A stretch of DNA of 21,407 nucleotides. Source: Larix sibirica (lineage: Eukaryota > Streptophyta > Pinopsida > Pinales > Pinaceae). Location: assembly GCA_004151065.3 (NCBI GenBank), contig NWUY0300002459.1, positions 16,949 to 38,355 on the forward strand. The letters are read 5' to 3'. The notes under the pieces are model-generated. The model saw nothing but the letters and a program-made list of their open reading frames with translations, was not told the origin of the DNA and made no database searches. Position 1 is the stretch's first letter. Every line of letters starts with the position of its first letter. Made by a program: the position numbers and the translations under genes. Below are positions 11,031 through 19,375 of this stretch, piece after piece.

Positions 11031-11461
11031 GATACTTATAATGCCCATCTTCTAGACATATCTATTTGTCAACGTTTCCTTCTCTATAAATAATACAATC
11101 GTTAAGACAAGCATGATATGAAATGTATTCAACCCCCAACCTTTTCAATAGTTTATTTGCCTATTTGTAATCGTTAGGGAGGACATTATCACTTGGAATT
11201 AGTTTATCTTTTAATAACCAATATAACCAATATTAGTGAGGAATACAAATGTATACTATCATGAAGAACACATAAAATCCCTTTTTATTGTTGATTGTGT
11301 GACATGATTCATTATAATATAGTCCTGTGCATTTTTTGTTGCATGGGCATGCTAAAACCTTCTCCTCGCAAGTTGTAAGAGCTAGAAATAGACACATAAA
11401 ATGAAGTAGACAAATATAAAAGCAACTATCTATCCACATATATGATAGTTAAATTAAAGCA
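11031..11461 (-). repeat. 431-bp tandem duplication, unit 2
   Basis: This is the direct neighbour of unit 1. It shares ORF sequence over 68 codons with only a few residue changes (for example CTR to CTG). The low divergence compared with the roughly 15-20% difference seen between the larger blocks indicates a younger event. Confidence 0.92.
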
Positions 11462-11724
11462 TCAAAGAGTGAATTCAATGGTTAAATAACATTCAACTAA
11501 CATATTTTTGGGGCAAATAAATACTAGATTCGTTCCAATGGAAGGAAAATAAATAATATAGTATATATCACTTGAGGAGAAAACTTGTAGCAAGTGGGGT
11601 GCAAGCAGGATCCAACTTTCACCATTGGAGTGTCCTTTGACCTCTATGTATGGTTAATCTCAATCTCTAGTGTGTTTTGGTAGCTAAATGGAAAGAGGAT
11701 AGGAAAACCATAAATGGATGAGTG
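11462..11724. other. Junction between CACTA 5' side and duplicated block
   Basis: This is sequence upstream of the transposase N-terminus on the minus strand. A tctctagtg at about 11659-11667 would read CACTAG on the minus strand, but I found no matching inverted terminus, so I do not call a CACTA end. The duplicated block begins near 11725. Confidence 0.3.
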
Positions 11725-13333
11725 GGGACAACAAATTATTAACTCTTTGATTTTTTATTTGAAAATATTAAGATAAGAATGCTTCTACAGTTCAATCATT
11801 TAAAAAATTTTATATTTTATTTATCTCATTTCCTTCTCTTTTCTTCATACACCGTGACCCATGGTCATGTTTCCTTTGCATTGTAAAGAGTAAATTTATT
11901 AATGACACTAATCTCTAAATTCTTGATGTATTCATGAAATCAAAACAAATAGTATGGGATGAAATAAATATAATCAACTAGTCCAATGCAAATGGAAAAC
12001 TTGTTGAAAACTTGATAAAAGATAATTAGGTCACTCTTTATCATGTGGCTTTTTTCCTTGGTTTGTAGTATCCCATCTTTCCTTTTTTCTACATCTCAAT
12101 GGTCTTCCCAAAACACTTCACCTATTGTGTCATTAATTTTCTTATCATACTCACTAGAATAATGGAATGACTTCTATACTATGTATCCCTCCACCATAGA
12201 CCCCTTGGGTTTTTCCCTTTGTCAAACAAAAGGCTTCAACTTTTTCGTGTGCCTCTCCAAGAATAACGTTAAACAATAGAAAACCACTTGGAATAATTAA
12301 ACCTCATCAAGTAGGTGAATTAGAAGATGGGCCCACAAGTACATGAAACTCGTGGGTAGTTCCTTCTCAAACATGCAAACAATCTCAACTAAGGTTCGAT
12401 TCCACCATGGAATCCTATCCATGTGAATCTCCTTTGATGTGAGCCAATGTACAAATGTAGATAATTTATATATGGGTTGTCGTATGCCTTATGGAAAGTC
12501 ATGGTTCATACATCCACACACAAACAAAGAATAATGTAGCATGAAATAAACATGTACACAATTAATTGGCATAATAATGTGAGTGCATGTCATATAACCT
12601 ACATTGCAGAAAAAGAATCATGTAATCCACATACATATGCTAAGAAGGTATCTAGTCTTGTGATTTTGACCTTGCAAAATGTCTTTCTACAATGAAACAA
12701 TGTTGTAGAGTTGAAATGTATAAAGAAAGCGCCTTCACATCCAATATAACATTCTTTGCTAGAGATAGAACATCTTTTTTCAAAATTCATGGGACATCAT
12801 TTTCTCTAAAATACCAAGAGGGATCAACCTCTTAAGTACTTATTTTTTTGTCCAATGTTGCTTTTTTGTATTTGAATCAATGAGATATCTCCTAGGTGTC
12901 ACCTTTTTTTATTATGTTTGCCTCCATAAAGAAGATGAAACATTGAATGTGATATAGTAAGTGTGCAATCTTAAGATGCTCCCCATATGTAAATTCTTAA
13001 TTTCCTTTTCATCCTAATGAAATTTTCTTAATGTAGGTGTCAACCAGATTAAGATCATCGAACATAGGTTCCCCATTTGAATCTTAAAATTATGCAAATT
13101 CCTTCTCCTTTTCTATTGTGTGTGCCTTGAGATAGTGTGATAATGCCATTGTTTTAGGTTTTTGGATTCTCTCTAGTTTATTATTGAAAGCAAATGTTTC
13201 TCTTCTATAAGGGTGGTCTTATAGGAGGATCACCCTCCAACAGTAACATACTATATTTTGTAGGTTGTTAGACTACCTAAGTTTTATACAAGGTCCAAAA
13301 CATTTAAATCCATGATACCCTTTTGTTACAAGA
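11725..13333 (-). pseudogene. CACTA TNP2-type transposase C-terminal part, second copy
   Basis: It is homologous to 1425-3081 in the same orientation. On the minus strand it opens with LVTKGYHGFKCFGPC next to the LTR. It continues through HPYREETFAFNN and ERIQKPKTMALSHYLKAHT, then GEHLKIAHLLYH, CMNHDFP and SFMYLWAHLLIHLLDEV, and ends beyond the LERHTKKLKPF region. This is the TNP2 middle plus DUF4218-like section. Many stops interrupt it. The copy stops near 11725, so it lacks the C-terminal extension seen at 730-1425 in copy 1. Its position upstream of the N-terminal half on the same strand is out of order for one gene, which is explained by duplication of the block. Confidence 0.72.
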
Positions 13334-14269
13334 TGTAATGGCCAATATTTTGAATTAATCATATACTTGGGTGATGAAAATAAATAAGTTATCTTAAAGG
13401 TAATAATGTAAGTAATAATGAAGATGATAAGAATAATGGTAATAAATAATATTGATGATAACAATAATAGTGAAATTCAATTGGGTCTAGCTTCTGTGGT
13501 TATGGGATGGAGTGTTATCCTCCCCACCCAGGTTTTATTCCATTAAGTAACACAGTGATATCATAATTAGTATATTGTTTAAACAGTTTCGTGCTCTGTT
13601 GTTGACTTTACCTTGTGCCTTGGAGAATATATGGTTTACCTTGGGTACCATCCTCAAAATGAGGGGAAGTGCCAAGATTTTTTCCCATGGCAATTACATG
13701 GAAAACAATAAATAGTGAAATAATAAATTGACTAGTTTATTATAAAAGAAAAAGTAAGAAGGAGACATGATTAAATATAAGAGTAATTACTTGATGACAA
13801 GTTGCATGAGAGTGTTTTCATAAATGTATATGAATAATGAATATTTAAGTGTGGTCGAGGATATGAAGAAGACACCTTTTGCTTGGATCATTTTGACCCT
13901 TGGGGGTTTGTATTTGGAGCTTGGGATCCCGAAGGAAGAGGAATGATATTTGGATTTGGTTTATTAATTGAGGGATCAAGGGCCCTCAGTTGGATCGACT
14001 GAGGAATTAGTTGGGAGGATATTCATCCCCCTCATAGTTGCATATGGCGGGAGTGAGAGGCTAGATCATCACTAGTTCATCCTCAACAAATTGTAAGTGG
14101 GTTTCTTGTGAATGTATCAGGTATGTCACTTGCTTTTCTTGTTGAATTATTCAAATAAATTGGTGGTTATCATTAAGTTTTTTAATATTCAATGTAATTA
14201 TAATGGTGATTTAGTGATCTATATGTTGATGAGTTCTTGTAAAGCAATTTTATGAGTTGAGGTTTTACT
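13334..14269 (+). repeat. LTR copy 2 (5' LTR of the duplicated element)
   Basis: It begins TGTAATGG and is preceded by the same caaga target sequence as the LTR at 3082. It is full length apart from small indels, retains the block missing from copy 3, and is followed by a decayed primer-binding site. A minus-strand ORF at 13273-13464 merely runs from LTR sequence into the transposase and is not a separate gene. Confidence 0.75.
13483..13542 (+). repeat. tRNA-like segment inside LTR copy 2
   Basis: This is the homologue of 3231-3290. It keeps a better B-box-like sequence, aggttttattcc (13530-13541), two substitutions from the consensus, as expected after decay of a CG dinucleotide. Confidence 0.35.
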
Positions 14270-14271
14270 TA

Positions 14272-14295
14272 TGATATCATAACCACGTTTCAACT
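14272..14295 (+). promoter_or_regulatory. Decayed tRNA-Met primer-binding site (copy 2)
   Basis: TGATATCATAACCACGTTTCAACT lines up with the primer-binding site at 4047-4070 but has lost the CAGAGCC core. It follows LTR copy 2 at the same spacing. Confidence 0.6.
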
Positions 14296-14393
14296 CTAAT
14301 GAGATTTGGGTATTTATGATAATTTTAAATGATAAATTTTTTTTGTCATACTCTTCTCAACATTAGATGTTTAGTGAATATGTACCATACGAT

Positions 14394-14509
14394 ATATATA
14401 TAAGTCACAATACCAAATGGTACTTAGATGACATACCATAAGATATATAAGTCACAATACCATAATGGTACTTAGATGACAATACCATAAGATATATAAG
14501 TCAAAATTA
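14394..14509. repeat. 49-bp tandem repeat, about 2.4 units
   Basis: The unit atatataagtcacaatacc...cttagatgac..accataag recurs at 14394, 14443 and, partially, 14492. The homologous position in copy 1 (4160-4237) has about 1.4 units, so one unit was gained here or lost there after duplication. Confidence 0.8.
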
Positions 14510-14814
14510 TATAAACCCTAAATCATATTATAAAAATTAGAACAAACATAAATAAATTAAATTGATGGGTTAATAAAATGCTTGATGTTAGTTCCCTAAG
14601 TCCTATAATGCCCTTTTCTTGATTTTGTCATTTCTTATAGGTGCTTTGATAATAATAATTGGACTAAATTCTTTGGGAGCCTATCTTTTATGACTTCAGG
14701 TCTCTGTCGCATCCTCAATCAAAGCACAAGTAATATGTGGGATAAGGGGCACTCATATCACCATTTATTTTCAACCAAAAAATATCCTTAAATCTAGTAG
14801 GAACTATGACATAA

Positions 14815-14935
14815 AGTTCCACCTCATTGCTGGGAACTTTTCCCGTGGAACTTTTTCCTGAGTGTTTTTAGCCCATTTTAAAATGATCTAGATTGTCGGA
14901 TTTTCAAAAAAAAAATGTATAGAAGAGGTGGAACT
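14815..14935. repeat. Inverted-repeat hairpin, second copy
   Basis: The arms agttccacctc (14815-14825) and gaggtggaact (14925-14935) are perfectly complementary over 11 bp. Relative to copy 1 (agttccacttc and gaagtggaact) both arms carry one substitution at the paired position, T-A to C-G. Confidence 0.7.
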
Positions 14936-15358
14936 ATTCCTTGCTGAGAAATTTACCCTCGTCAGAAATGGGGTGATTTTGGTGCCACATATCATAGACC
15001 CACAAGTAACCGCTAAAATATTTAAACCAAATTCAAAGTATATTTCCCTATGTGTCAATAAGGCATACATGCATTTGTTTAGGTAATAGCATTTTCAATC
15101 CACTATGGAAATGCATGTGATAGAGTCACATAAACACAACTACCATTGATGTGTTTATTTCGGCTAGATGGATGTACTCCCAAACATGCTATGTTTCACT
15201 TTTCCCTTTCATATTTGATCTATCAAATGCATTGGTGATGGATGTGGGTGAGAATGTTGTCCATATGTGGCTCAATAGTCCTACATCTAACCGCACCATA
15301 ATGATTTATGGAACCTTAATAATTTTTTAGTCAATGCAAATTCTTGTTCTGCACTCCA

Positions 15359-15660
15359 TGTGTAATGCACCAAAATTCCCAAAATTGCATAAATATAAAA
15401 TGAGAGAGTAACTCAACGCCTTGCGAATGTAATAAAGAGATGAATAATAAGCCTCTTTGAGGGGCCAACCTCTTTTTACAATGTATCAAATTCACAAGAT
15501 GATATGAGATGATTACTAGAACTAGGTCTCATTTGTGTATATAGGAGACAAAGGTTACAATTTCAATTAAGGTTCTAGCCGACCAATAAAGACAATACTA
15601 ATATAATAATAGAAATGTAATGTCACAATATATAGGGCTTAACACTGCATGATAATGATA
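15359..15660. other. Possible LTR fragment upstream of the Copia remnant
   Basis: The segment begins tgtaatgcacc and contains gtgtatataggagac (a TATA-like word near 15535). It ends near tgtaatgtcac...gcttaaca. This resembles LTR promoter sequence, but no partner LTR is present in the window, and no primer-binding site was found. It may belong to the Copia element that follows. Confidence 0.25.
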
Positions 15661-15662
15661 AC

Positions 15663-15935
15663 TTGTGTGAGTTGTGGCGCAAGTGTCTTGGTCACTTGGA
15701 CCATGGAGATCTTCCTCTCTTAAAAGCCATGGTGCAAGGATTGCCAAATTTCAAGATAGGGAAAACTGGTGTGTGCGAAGGATGTGCACTCTATAAGCAT
15801 TCTAAGCAAAGATCGACAAAAATTCTAAAGATGATACATTTTGATGTATGCGGACTTATGTCTTCATTGTTAGATTTTAGGGTTACTCCAAAAGTGTTTN
15901 CTATAAAAAGCAAGATGCAGAAAGTAAAGTGTTGA
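15663..15935 (+). pseudogene. Ty1/Copia polyprotein fragment (GAG-pre-integrase to integrase start)
   Basis: The plus-strand frame contains LGHLDHGDLPLLKAMVQGLP, then VCEGCALYKHSKQ and MIHFDVCGLMSS. These match the GAG-pre-integrase His/Cys pattern and the first conserved aspartate (HxD) of the Copia integrase core. After about residue 62 the similarity stops, and a base is undetermined (n at 15900). The frame ends at 15935. Only about 90 of more than 1,300 residues remain, with no protease, reverse transcriptase or RNase H, so this is a small dead fragment. Confidence 0.8.
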
Positions 15936-16235
15936 TCTAAGTAAAGCCTGAGGAACAAACTCTGGAAAAACTCTGTTAGGCGAGCTAAATTTGAGGAGAA
16001 GACAGTAGCTCTGTTAGAGAATCTGGTGGTCCTGTACAGGACTTCAGACAAGGAGAAACAAGAGGATAGCTTCAAACGATAAATTTCGAGCACACTGATG
16101 TACCTGGTCAACTTCATGGCTAAGCAACGGCATCTGTCTACGTTGAGGAAGAGATAGCACCGCCAAGCTCAAAAAGGCACCATTCTGATGCATCACCTTT
16201 CATCGGGCCTCCTGTTTCTTTCTGAAGATATGAAT
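15936..16235 (+). pseudogene. Unidentified gene-like fragment with frameshifted frames
   Basis: One frame reads AKFEEKTVALLENLVVLYRT then SDKEKQEDSFKR and stops (about 15984-16081). Another then reads NFEHTDVPGQLHG, a stop, and ATASVYVEEEIAPPSSKRHH plus SDASPFIGPPVSF with a stop at about 16224. Both look like conserved, charged protein sequence rather than AT-rich noise. The second ends just before the duplicated tail at 16259. This could be the last exons of a host gene, with the frame change hiding an intron or an indel, or a captured cDNA piece next to the Copia fragment. I do not recognise the protein. Confidence 0.35.
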
Positions 16236-16258
16236 TTGTCGGTCCCTGGTTAGTTAAG

Positions 16259-16580
16259 AGCTTTTCTGTGTTATAAGTTTGCTTTCTGGGTTCCGGTTTG
16301 AGTCCATGTTCTGTCTGGTATGGAAAGTTTAGATTTTCTGTAGTTTTATCTTTCAGTTTAAATATCACTTACGGGAATTTTGTAAAATAGGACATAATGC
16401 ACAGGCCCAGTTTTGGTTGTTTATAAGGGCAATCTGTGTGCACCCAGTTTCGAGTCTGTACCGGAACTGCAAACTGTCTGATGTACCTGTAACTCAAAGC
16501 TATGAGGGTTTTTATGTACAAATATACGTTTTCTTTATTGCAAACAATTTAGAAATAAATTTTTTAAATTAAAAATTAGG
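16259..16580 (+). repeat. 322-bp tandem duplication, unit 1
   Basis: It starts agcttttctgtg and includes ttctgggttccggtttg, cacaggcccagttttggt and ataagggcaatctgtgtg. The second unit follows immediately. It is probably derived from 3' untranslated sequence of the gene-like fragment upstream, because it begins about 35 bp after that fragment's last stop. Confidence 0.9.
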
Positions 16581-16895
16581 AGCTTTTCTGTGATTATAAG
16601 TTTACTTTCTGGGTTCTGGTTTGCGTCCACGTTCTGTCTGGTATGAAAAGTTTAGCTTTTCTGTAGTTTTATCATTCAGTTTAATTATCAGTTATGGCAA
16701 TTTTGCATAATGGAGCATAATGTACAGGCCCAGTTTTGGTCATTTATAAGGGCAATCTGTGTGCGCCCAGTTTTGAGTCTACAGGAACTGCAAACTGCAT
16801 GATGTACGTGTAACTCTTTATGACAGTTTTTATGTATAAATAAAGTTTTTCTTTATTACAAACCATTTAGATATAAATTTTAAAAATTAAAATAA
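16581..16895 (+). repeat. 322-bp tandem duplication, unit 2
   Basis: This is a direct repeat of 16259-16580 with scattered substitutions and small indels. It contains an AATAAA polyadenylation-signal-like hexamer at 16839-16844, which unit 1 lacks (it reads acaaatatac there). Confidence 0.9.
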
Positions 16896-16934
16896 AAAAC
16901 AGCTATAAATTTATAAAAGTTTAAATTTAAAATT

Positions 16935-17010
16935 TAAAATAGCTATAGTTTAGTGGTTAGCTAAGAGCTACGGCCGAACAGTGCCCATGATTCAAAATCT
17001 CATTGTCATT
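16935..17010 (+). mobile_element. SINE-like tRNA-derived sequence
   Basis: A good A-box-like word tagtttagtggttag (from 16946) is followed 43 bases later by a B-box-like gattcaaaatc (16989-16999). This is the layout of a tRNA-derived SINE head, preceded by an AT-rich run. The 3' end and any target-site duplication were not resolved. Confidence 0.45.
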
Positions 17011-17670
17011 TTGTTAAATATAATATGGGCTGATAACAAGGAAATTGCCTTTGGAAGCTCACACCTGACATGGCAACCCTTGCAAGGAGATCAAAGAAAG
17101 CAGATTTAGTGTAGGAGATACGAGACTTGAAAGGAAATCAACGCAATAGGTCTGTCCAATCAGCATGCCAAACCAAAGGTACCGAAAAGAAGATCCCCAC
17201 ACCATGTCTAGCTGTTTTCTAGTGACCAAGCTTGCTCCCTATCACCTTCAGGAGTCACACTTGAATGTGCTCTCTTTTCCAATAATGTCACATTTCAAAT
17301 GGTTTTCAAAATAAGAGCTACAAAAGTGAAGATCAATTTTTTTCTAAATTTTAGCTTTCTGTCTTGAGACTTTTCATGTCATTCTAATAAAGATTGAAAT
17401 AAATACACTTTATTAACATTCAAAACACAAAATCAATCTCTACGATCTTCTGAATTTGTGGATGATAACGGTGAACTTAACTACAGTTTCAAATGACACA
17501 TATCCATAAATATGCATGCCACTTCGTATTAAGGATTGAAACATCAAGGATAATTGTCTGGCTGCAGGTGGTGGTATTAATGGCATTCTGTTTTCTTGGT
17601 GTGTAATTAAGGGTCTACATTTTTAACAATTATGCTACATCTAGAAAACAAAAACTGATACGCATTCTTA
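17011..17670. other. Start of Rab intron 4 or post-truncation sequence, no exon seen
   Basis: This lies immediately downstream (minus strand) of Rab exon 4. I searched it for the expected next exon (WDTAGQERF) and for the YYRGAHGI region on the minus strand and found neither. No ORF or repeat is evident. Confidence 0.4.
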
Positions 17671-17671
17671 C

Positions 17672-17719
17672 AATTTGAAACTTGATTGTCTTCCCGTCTA
17701 GCTCCACTGTTTTAATTTT
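17672..17719 (-). CDS. Rab exon 4
   Basis: This exon of 48 bases between acceptor ttttttgacAG and donor GTAAGA encodes [16 protein letters not shown]. The next residues in the family are WDTAGQ, so exon 5 should start with TGG. It was not found downstream. Confidence 0.87.
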
Positions 17720-19035
17720 CTGTCAAAAAATGTGTAAAGATATAACATCAACTTCCAACCAAGAGAATGTTTCTGAATAGAAGAAAACAGCTACCACAGT
17801 GTGATGGATCTTGCCTGTAAGCCTAAAAGGCGTGGTAGGAAGCGAAATCTAATCAAAACAAACTTTTTGATCAACAAAAAATTTAAGCTAATCAAGAAGA
17901 ATCACTTACAAAATCGACACCAATGGTGCTAATATAACTTTCCATGTACGAATCCTCCTGCAGGTGAAACTTATATCAATGAGGGTACTGAAATCAAGAG
18001 GAAACTTATTCAAGAACTAGACAAGTCAATACATGAGGGGCATACTAGAAGATGGTCTAGTGGCATATACATATTTCTTTTGTATTATGCTATATAGCAG
18101 GTATACTTGTATCCTTCAATGTATGCATATGGTCATCAATTTTGAGTAGAGAAGTTAGATTTTTACATAAAAGACATATGATTGTAGAGTGTTGAGTGTC
18201 TGTGTCAGTGTCAGTGTCATTTCAACAGTTGAGCTGTGTAGTGATGAGAACATTATTGAAGGTCTATTGGACTATATTGGAACTATATGCTTTGAGATCT
18301 TAGAGATAGACTAGCCATGAGTTCAATCCCCGGGAGATAATCATGCACGCAAACAATACAGACTAGATGTGAAGTATAGTCCGACTGTACTGGGGTATAA
18401 TCCAGGTGAAGACCTATCTGGCTGTGCAGAAAAATTCTGGAGGACTACAATGCCAAGGCTGAATTATAGCCGCCAAGTGAATTCCAGAAGATCATGTGGG
18501 CAAACCATATTGACAACAATGCCAGGAGCTAAGTGGATAAGCAGTGCAGATCGCAGTGACCAGACTTAATCCATTATCCATGTGCTGCAGGGCATAGAAT
18601 AGATCCCTATGCCACAAGGTTTGGCCGTAGTCTCCAATTTAGGGCCCAATGCCAACTACCCACTTTACCCTCGTACAGATCACTATCCTTGCATCCCCAT
18701 GGAAGCTCGCTAAGCATAAGTACATTTTTATCATAGCAATTAAACTTAAAATCTGCCCTGATTTTACACAGCTCCTCTGTATGTACTGAAAAACAACAGA
18801 ATTGCACCAAGCTCCCACTTACCGTGAATCTGAGAAGAAGGCATGACTTCCCCACGGAAGAATCCCCCACAAGCAACACCTTGAACAAGTAATCACTGCA
18901 GCATCGCACAGCCAATCCAATCCATCACAATTAATTAATTATAGCTACAGGATCACGACGCCAATACTGGAAAAGATATAGATGGAATAGAAATTGCATT
19001 ATTGAAACAAAGTCTTACTATTCAGCAGCACTCAT
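17672..19035 (-). CDS. Rab1/RABD-like small GTPase, first four exons (N-terminal 62 residues)
   Basis: Four exons join in frame: 19035-19019, 18895-18823, 17957-17910 and 17719-17672. The protein starts [14 protein letters not shown] and has the P-loop GDSSVGKS (residues 16-23). It then has EDSYMESY and the switch I/effector segment ISTIGVDF (39-46, with the Mg-binding Thr at 41), followed by [16 protein letters not shown]. All introns are GT-AG: 123, 865 and 190 bp, with donors GTAAGA, GTAAGT and GTAAGT. Exon ends fall where I recall plant RABD genes splitting. Rab1 proteins control ER-to-Golgi vesicle traffic. Differences from the usual consensus are RFTED for RFADD and IKF for IKL. A donor GTAAGA follows exon 4, but the WDTAGQ exon, the NKxD and SAK motifs and the C-terminal prenylation cysteines are not in the window. 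It is therefore partial here. Confidence 0.85.
17910..17957 (-). CDS. Rab exon 3 (switch I exon)
   Basis: This exon of 48 bases between acceptor cctgcAG and donor GTAAGT encodes [16 protein letters not shown]. The effector-loop threonine is intact and the frame is clean. Confidence 0.88.
17958..18822 (-). other. Rab intron 2 (865 bp)
   Basis: This is the intron between exons 2 and 3. Its middle (about 18300-18680) is more GC-rich than its surroundings and includes gagttcaatccccggg (18319-18334), a B-box-like word. That may mark a small inserted repeat, but I see no matching A-box. A 66-codon plus-strand ORF at 18369-18569 lies inside and shows no family motif. Confidence 0.6.
18823..18895 (-). 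CDS. Rab exon 2 (P-loop exon)
   Basis: This exon of 73 bases follows the acceptor gctgcAG and is followed by the donor GTAAGT. It encodes the end of Tyr6 through Thr30, including [14 protein letters not shown]. The length and phase-0 3' boundary after LLLRF-x fit plant RABD genes. Confidence 0.88.
19019..19035 (-). CDS. Rab exon 1 (MSAAE plus two bases)
   Basis: ATGAGTGCTGCTGAATA is followed by the donor GTAAGA. The split Tyr codon TA|T is completed by the first base of exon 2. This start is chosen because it restores the family N-terminus (xxEYDYLFK), has A at -3, and no other ATG lies between it and the TATA-like box. A longer frame through intron 1 would need a TTG start and is rejected. 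Confidence 0.83.
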
Positions 19036-19264
19036 ATTGAAGTGAGTAGAGTAAATGACCAGGCCAGTCGAAGAATGTGACCTTCCTTCCTACCCAAATC
19101 TAACAGACAGATACAAAGGATAACGCAAACGAAATGGGAGTGAACAAACAAGATGGAAGTGCAACCAAATCATTATTATATAAGAAGCCTCGGTCCAAAA
19201 CAGTACAGTAGTGTAACCAAATCATTATTATATAAGAAGCCTCGGTCCAAAACAGTACAGTAGA
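19036..19264 (-). promoter_or_regulatory. Rab core promoter and 5' leader with duplicated TATA-like box
   Basis: On the minus strand TATATAA occurs at 19182-19176 and again at 19234-19228. The proximal box is about 145 bases upstream of the ATG. With the usual 25-35 base spacing, transcription would start near 19145-19150, giving a leader of about 110 bases. That leader contains no ATG and is pyrimidine-rich in parts. The distal box is the copy created by the 52-bp tandem repeat. Confidence 0.5.
19161..19264. repeat. 52-bp tandem duplication
   Basis: Units 19161-19212 and 19213-19264 differ at only one or two positions (gcaacc versus gtaacc near the start). Each includes attatataagaagcctcgg and ccaaaacagtacagtag. 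The near-identity implies a recent event. Confidence 0.95.
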
Positions 19265-19322
19265 ATAGGTACCCGAGATGATCATATCTACGGACTACTT
19301 TTATTTTTAATAAAAAACAAAA

Positions 19323-19375
19323 ACAACGACAACAACTTTGCGAATAAAAAACCAAAGACAACGACAACAACTTTG
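19323..19375. repeat. 18-bp direct repeat spaced 35 bp
   Basis: acaacgacaacaactttg occurs at 19323-19340 and 19358-19375, separated by an A-rich spacer. The two are identical. It is about 290-340 bases upstream of the Rab ATG. Confidence 0.9.

Larger units (their letters stand above)
9940..11461 (-). pseudogene. CACTA (En/Spm) TNP2-type transposase, N-terminal half, decayed
   Basis: On the minus strand the order is as follows. First comes a Transpos_assoc-like exon with VLACPCNKKC and KKGFYV (11233-11439, repeated at 10802-11008). Next is AKKLLKRLGVEYISYHACLN with NDCILYREGYVDK (about 10740-10620). Then come MEFITKYCARDIH (about 10480), YNIWPMIVINNNICP (about 10310) and IDEWNQLWKFIHVYN with FTLYGIYVYNMHDY (about 10170-10050). 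This is the recognised N-to-middle order of TNP2 proteins. A GTAAGC donor-like site follows HDYSRLIFNFG near 10040. Several frame changes and stops make it non-functional. The gene would continue at 3081 on the other side of the LTR insertion. Confidence 0.75.
14296..15358 (+). other. Retrotransposon leader, second copy, truncated
   Basis: It is homologous to 4071-5150, ending at the shared ctgcactcc. It contains an expanded 49-bp tandem repeat and the second copy of the hairpin, and lacks the SINE-like insertion of copy 1. The decayed ORF that follows the leader in copy 1 is absent here because homology ends at about 15358. Confidence 0.6.

Noticed and set aside
10802-11439. Two 68-codon minus ORFs as separate small secreted Cys-rich proteins
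   Set aside because: The hydrophobic start and cysteines resemble a secreted peptide, but the CPCxKKC...GF pattern and the downstream segments fit the Transpos_assoc exon of a CACTA transposase, duplicated in tandem.
11659-11667. tctctagtg as the right-hand CACTA terminus
   Set aside because: No left-hand terminus with matching inverted repeat beyond CACTAG was found at the other end (candidates near 437 and 819).
15791-16117. 108-codon minus-strand ORF
   Set aside because: It is antisense to the Copia fragment and the gene-like fragment, crosses the undetermined base at 15900, and has no motif of its own.
16138-16368. 76-codon minus-strand ORF
   Set aside because: It is antisense to the plausible plus-strand C-terminal frame and runs into the tandem repeat, so it is a shadow.
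18607-18915. A continuous 102-codon reading of the Rab region from a TTG start
   Set aside because: Only residues 8-31 are Rab. The N-terminal part is intron 1 and the C-terminal part is intron 2, and the spliced model restores the family sequence.
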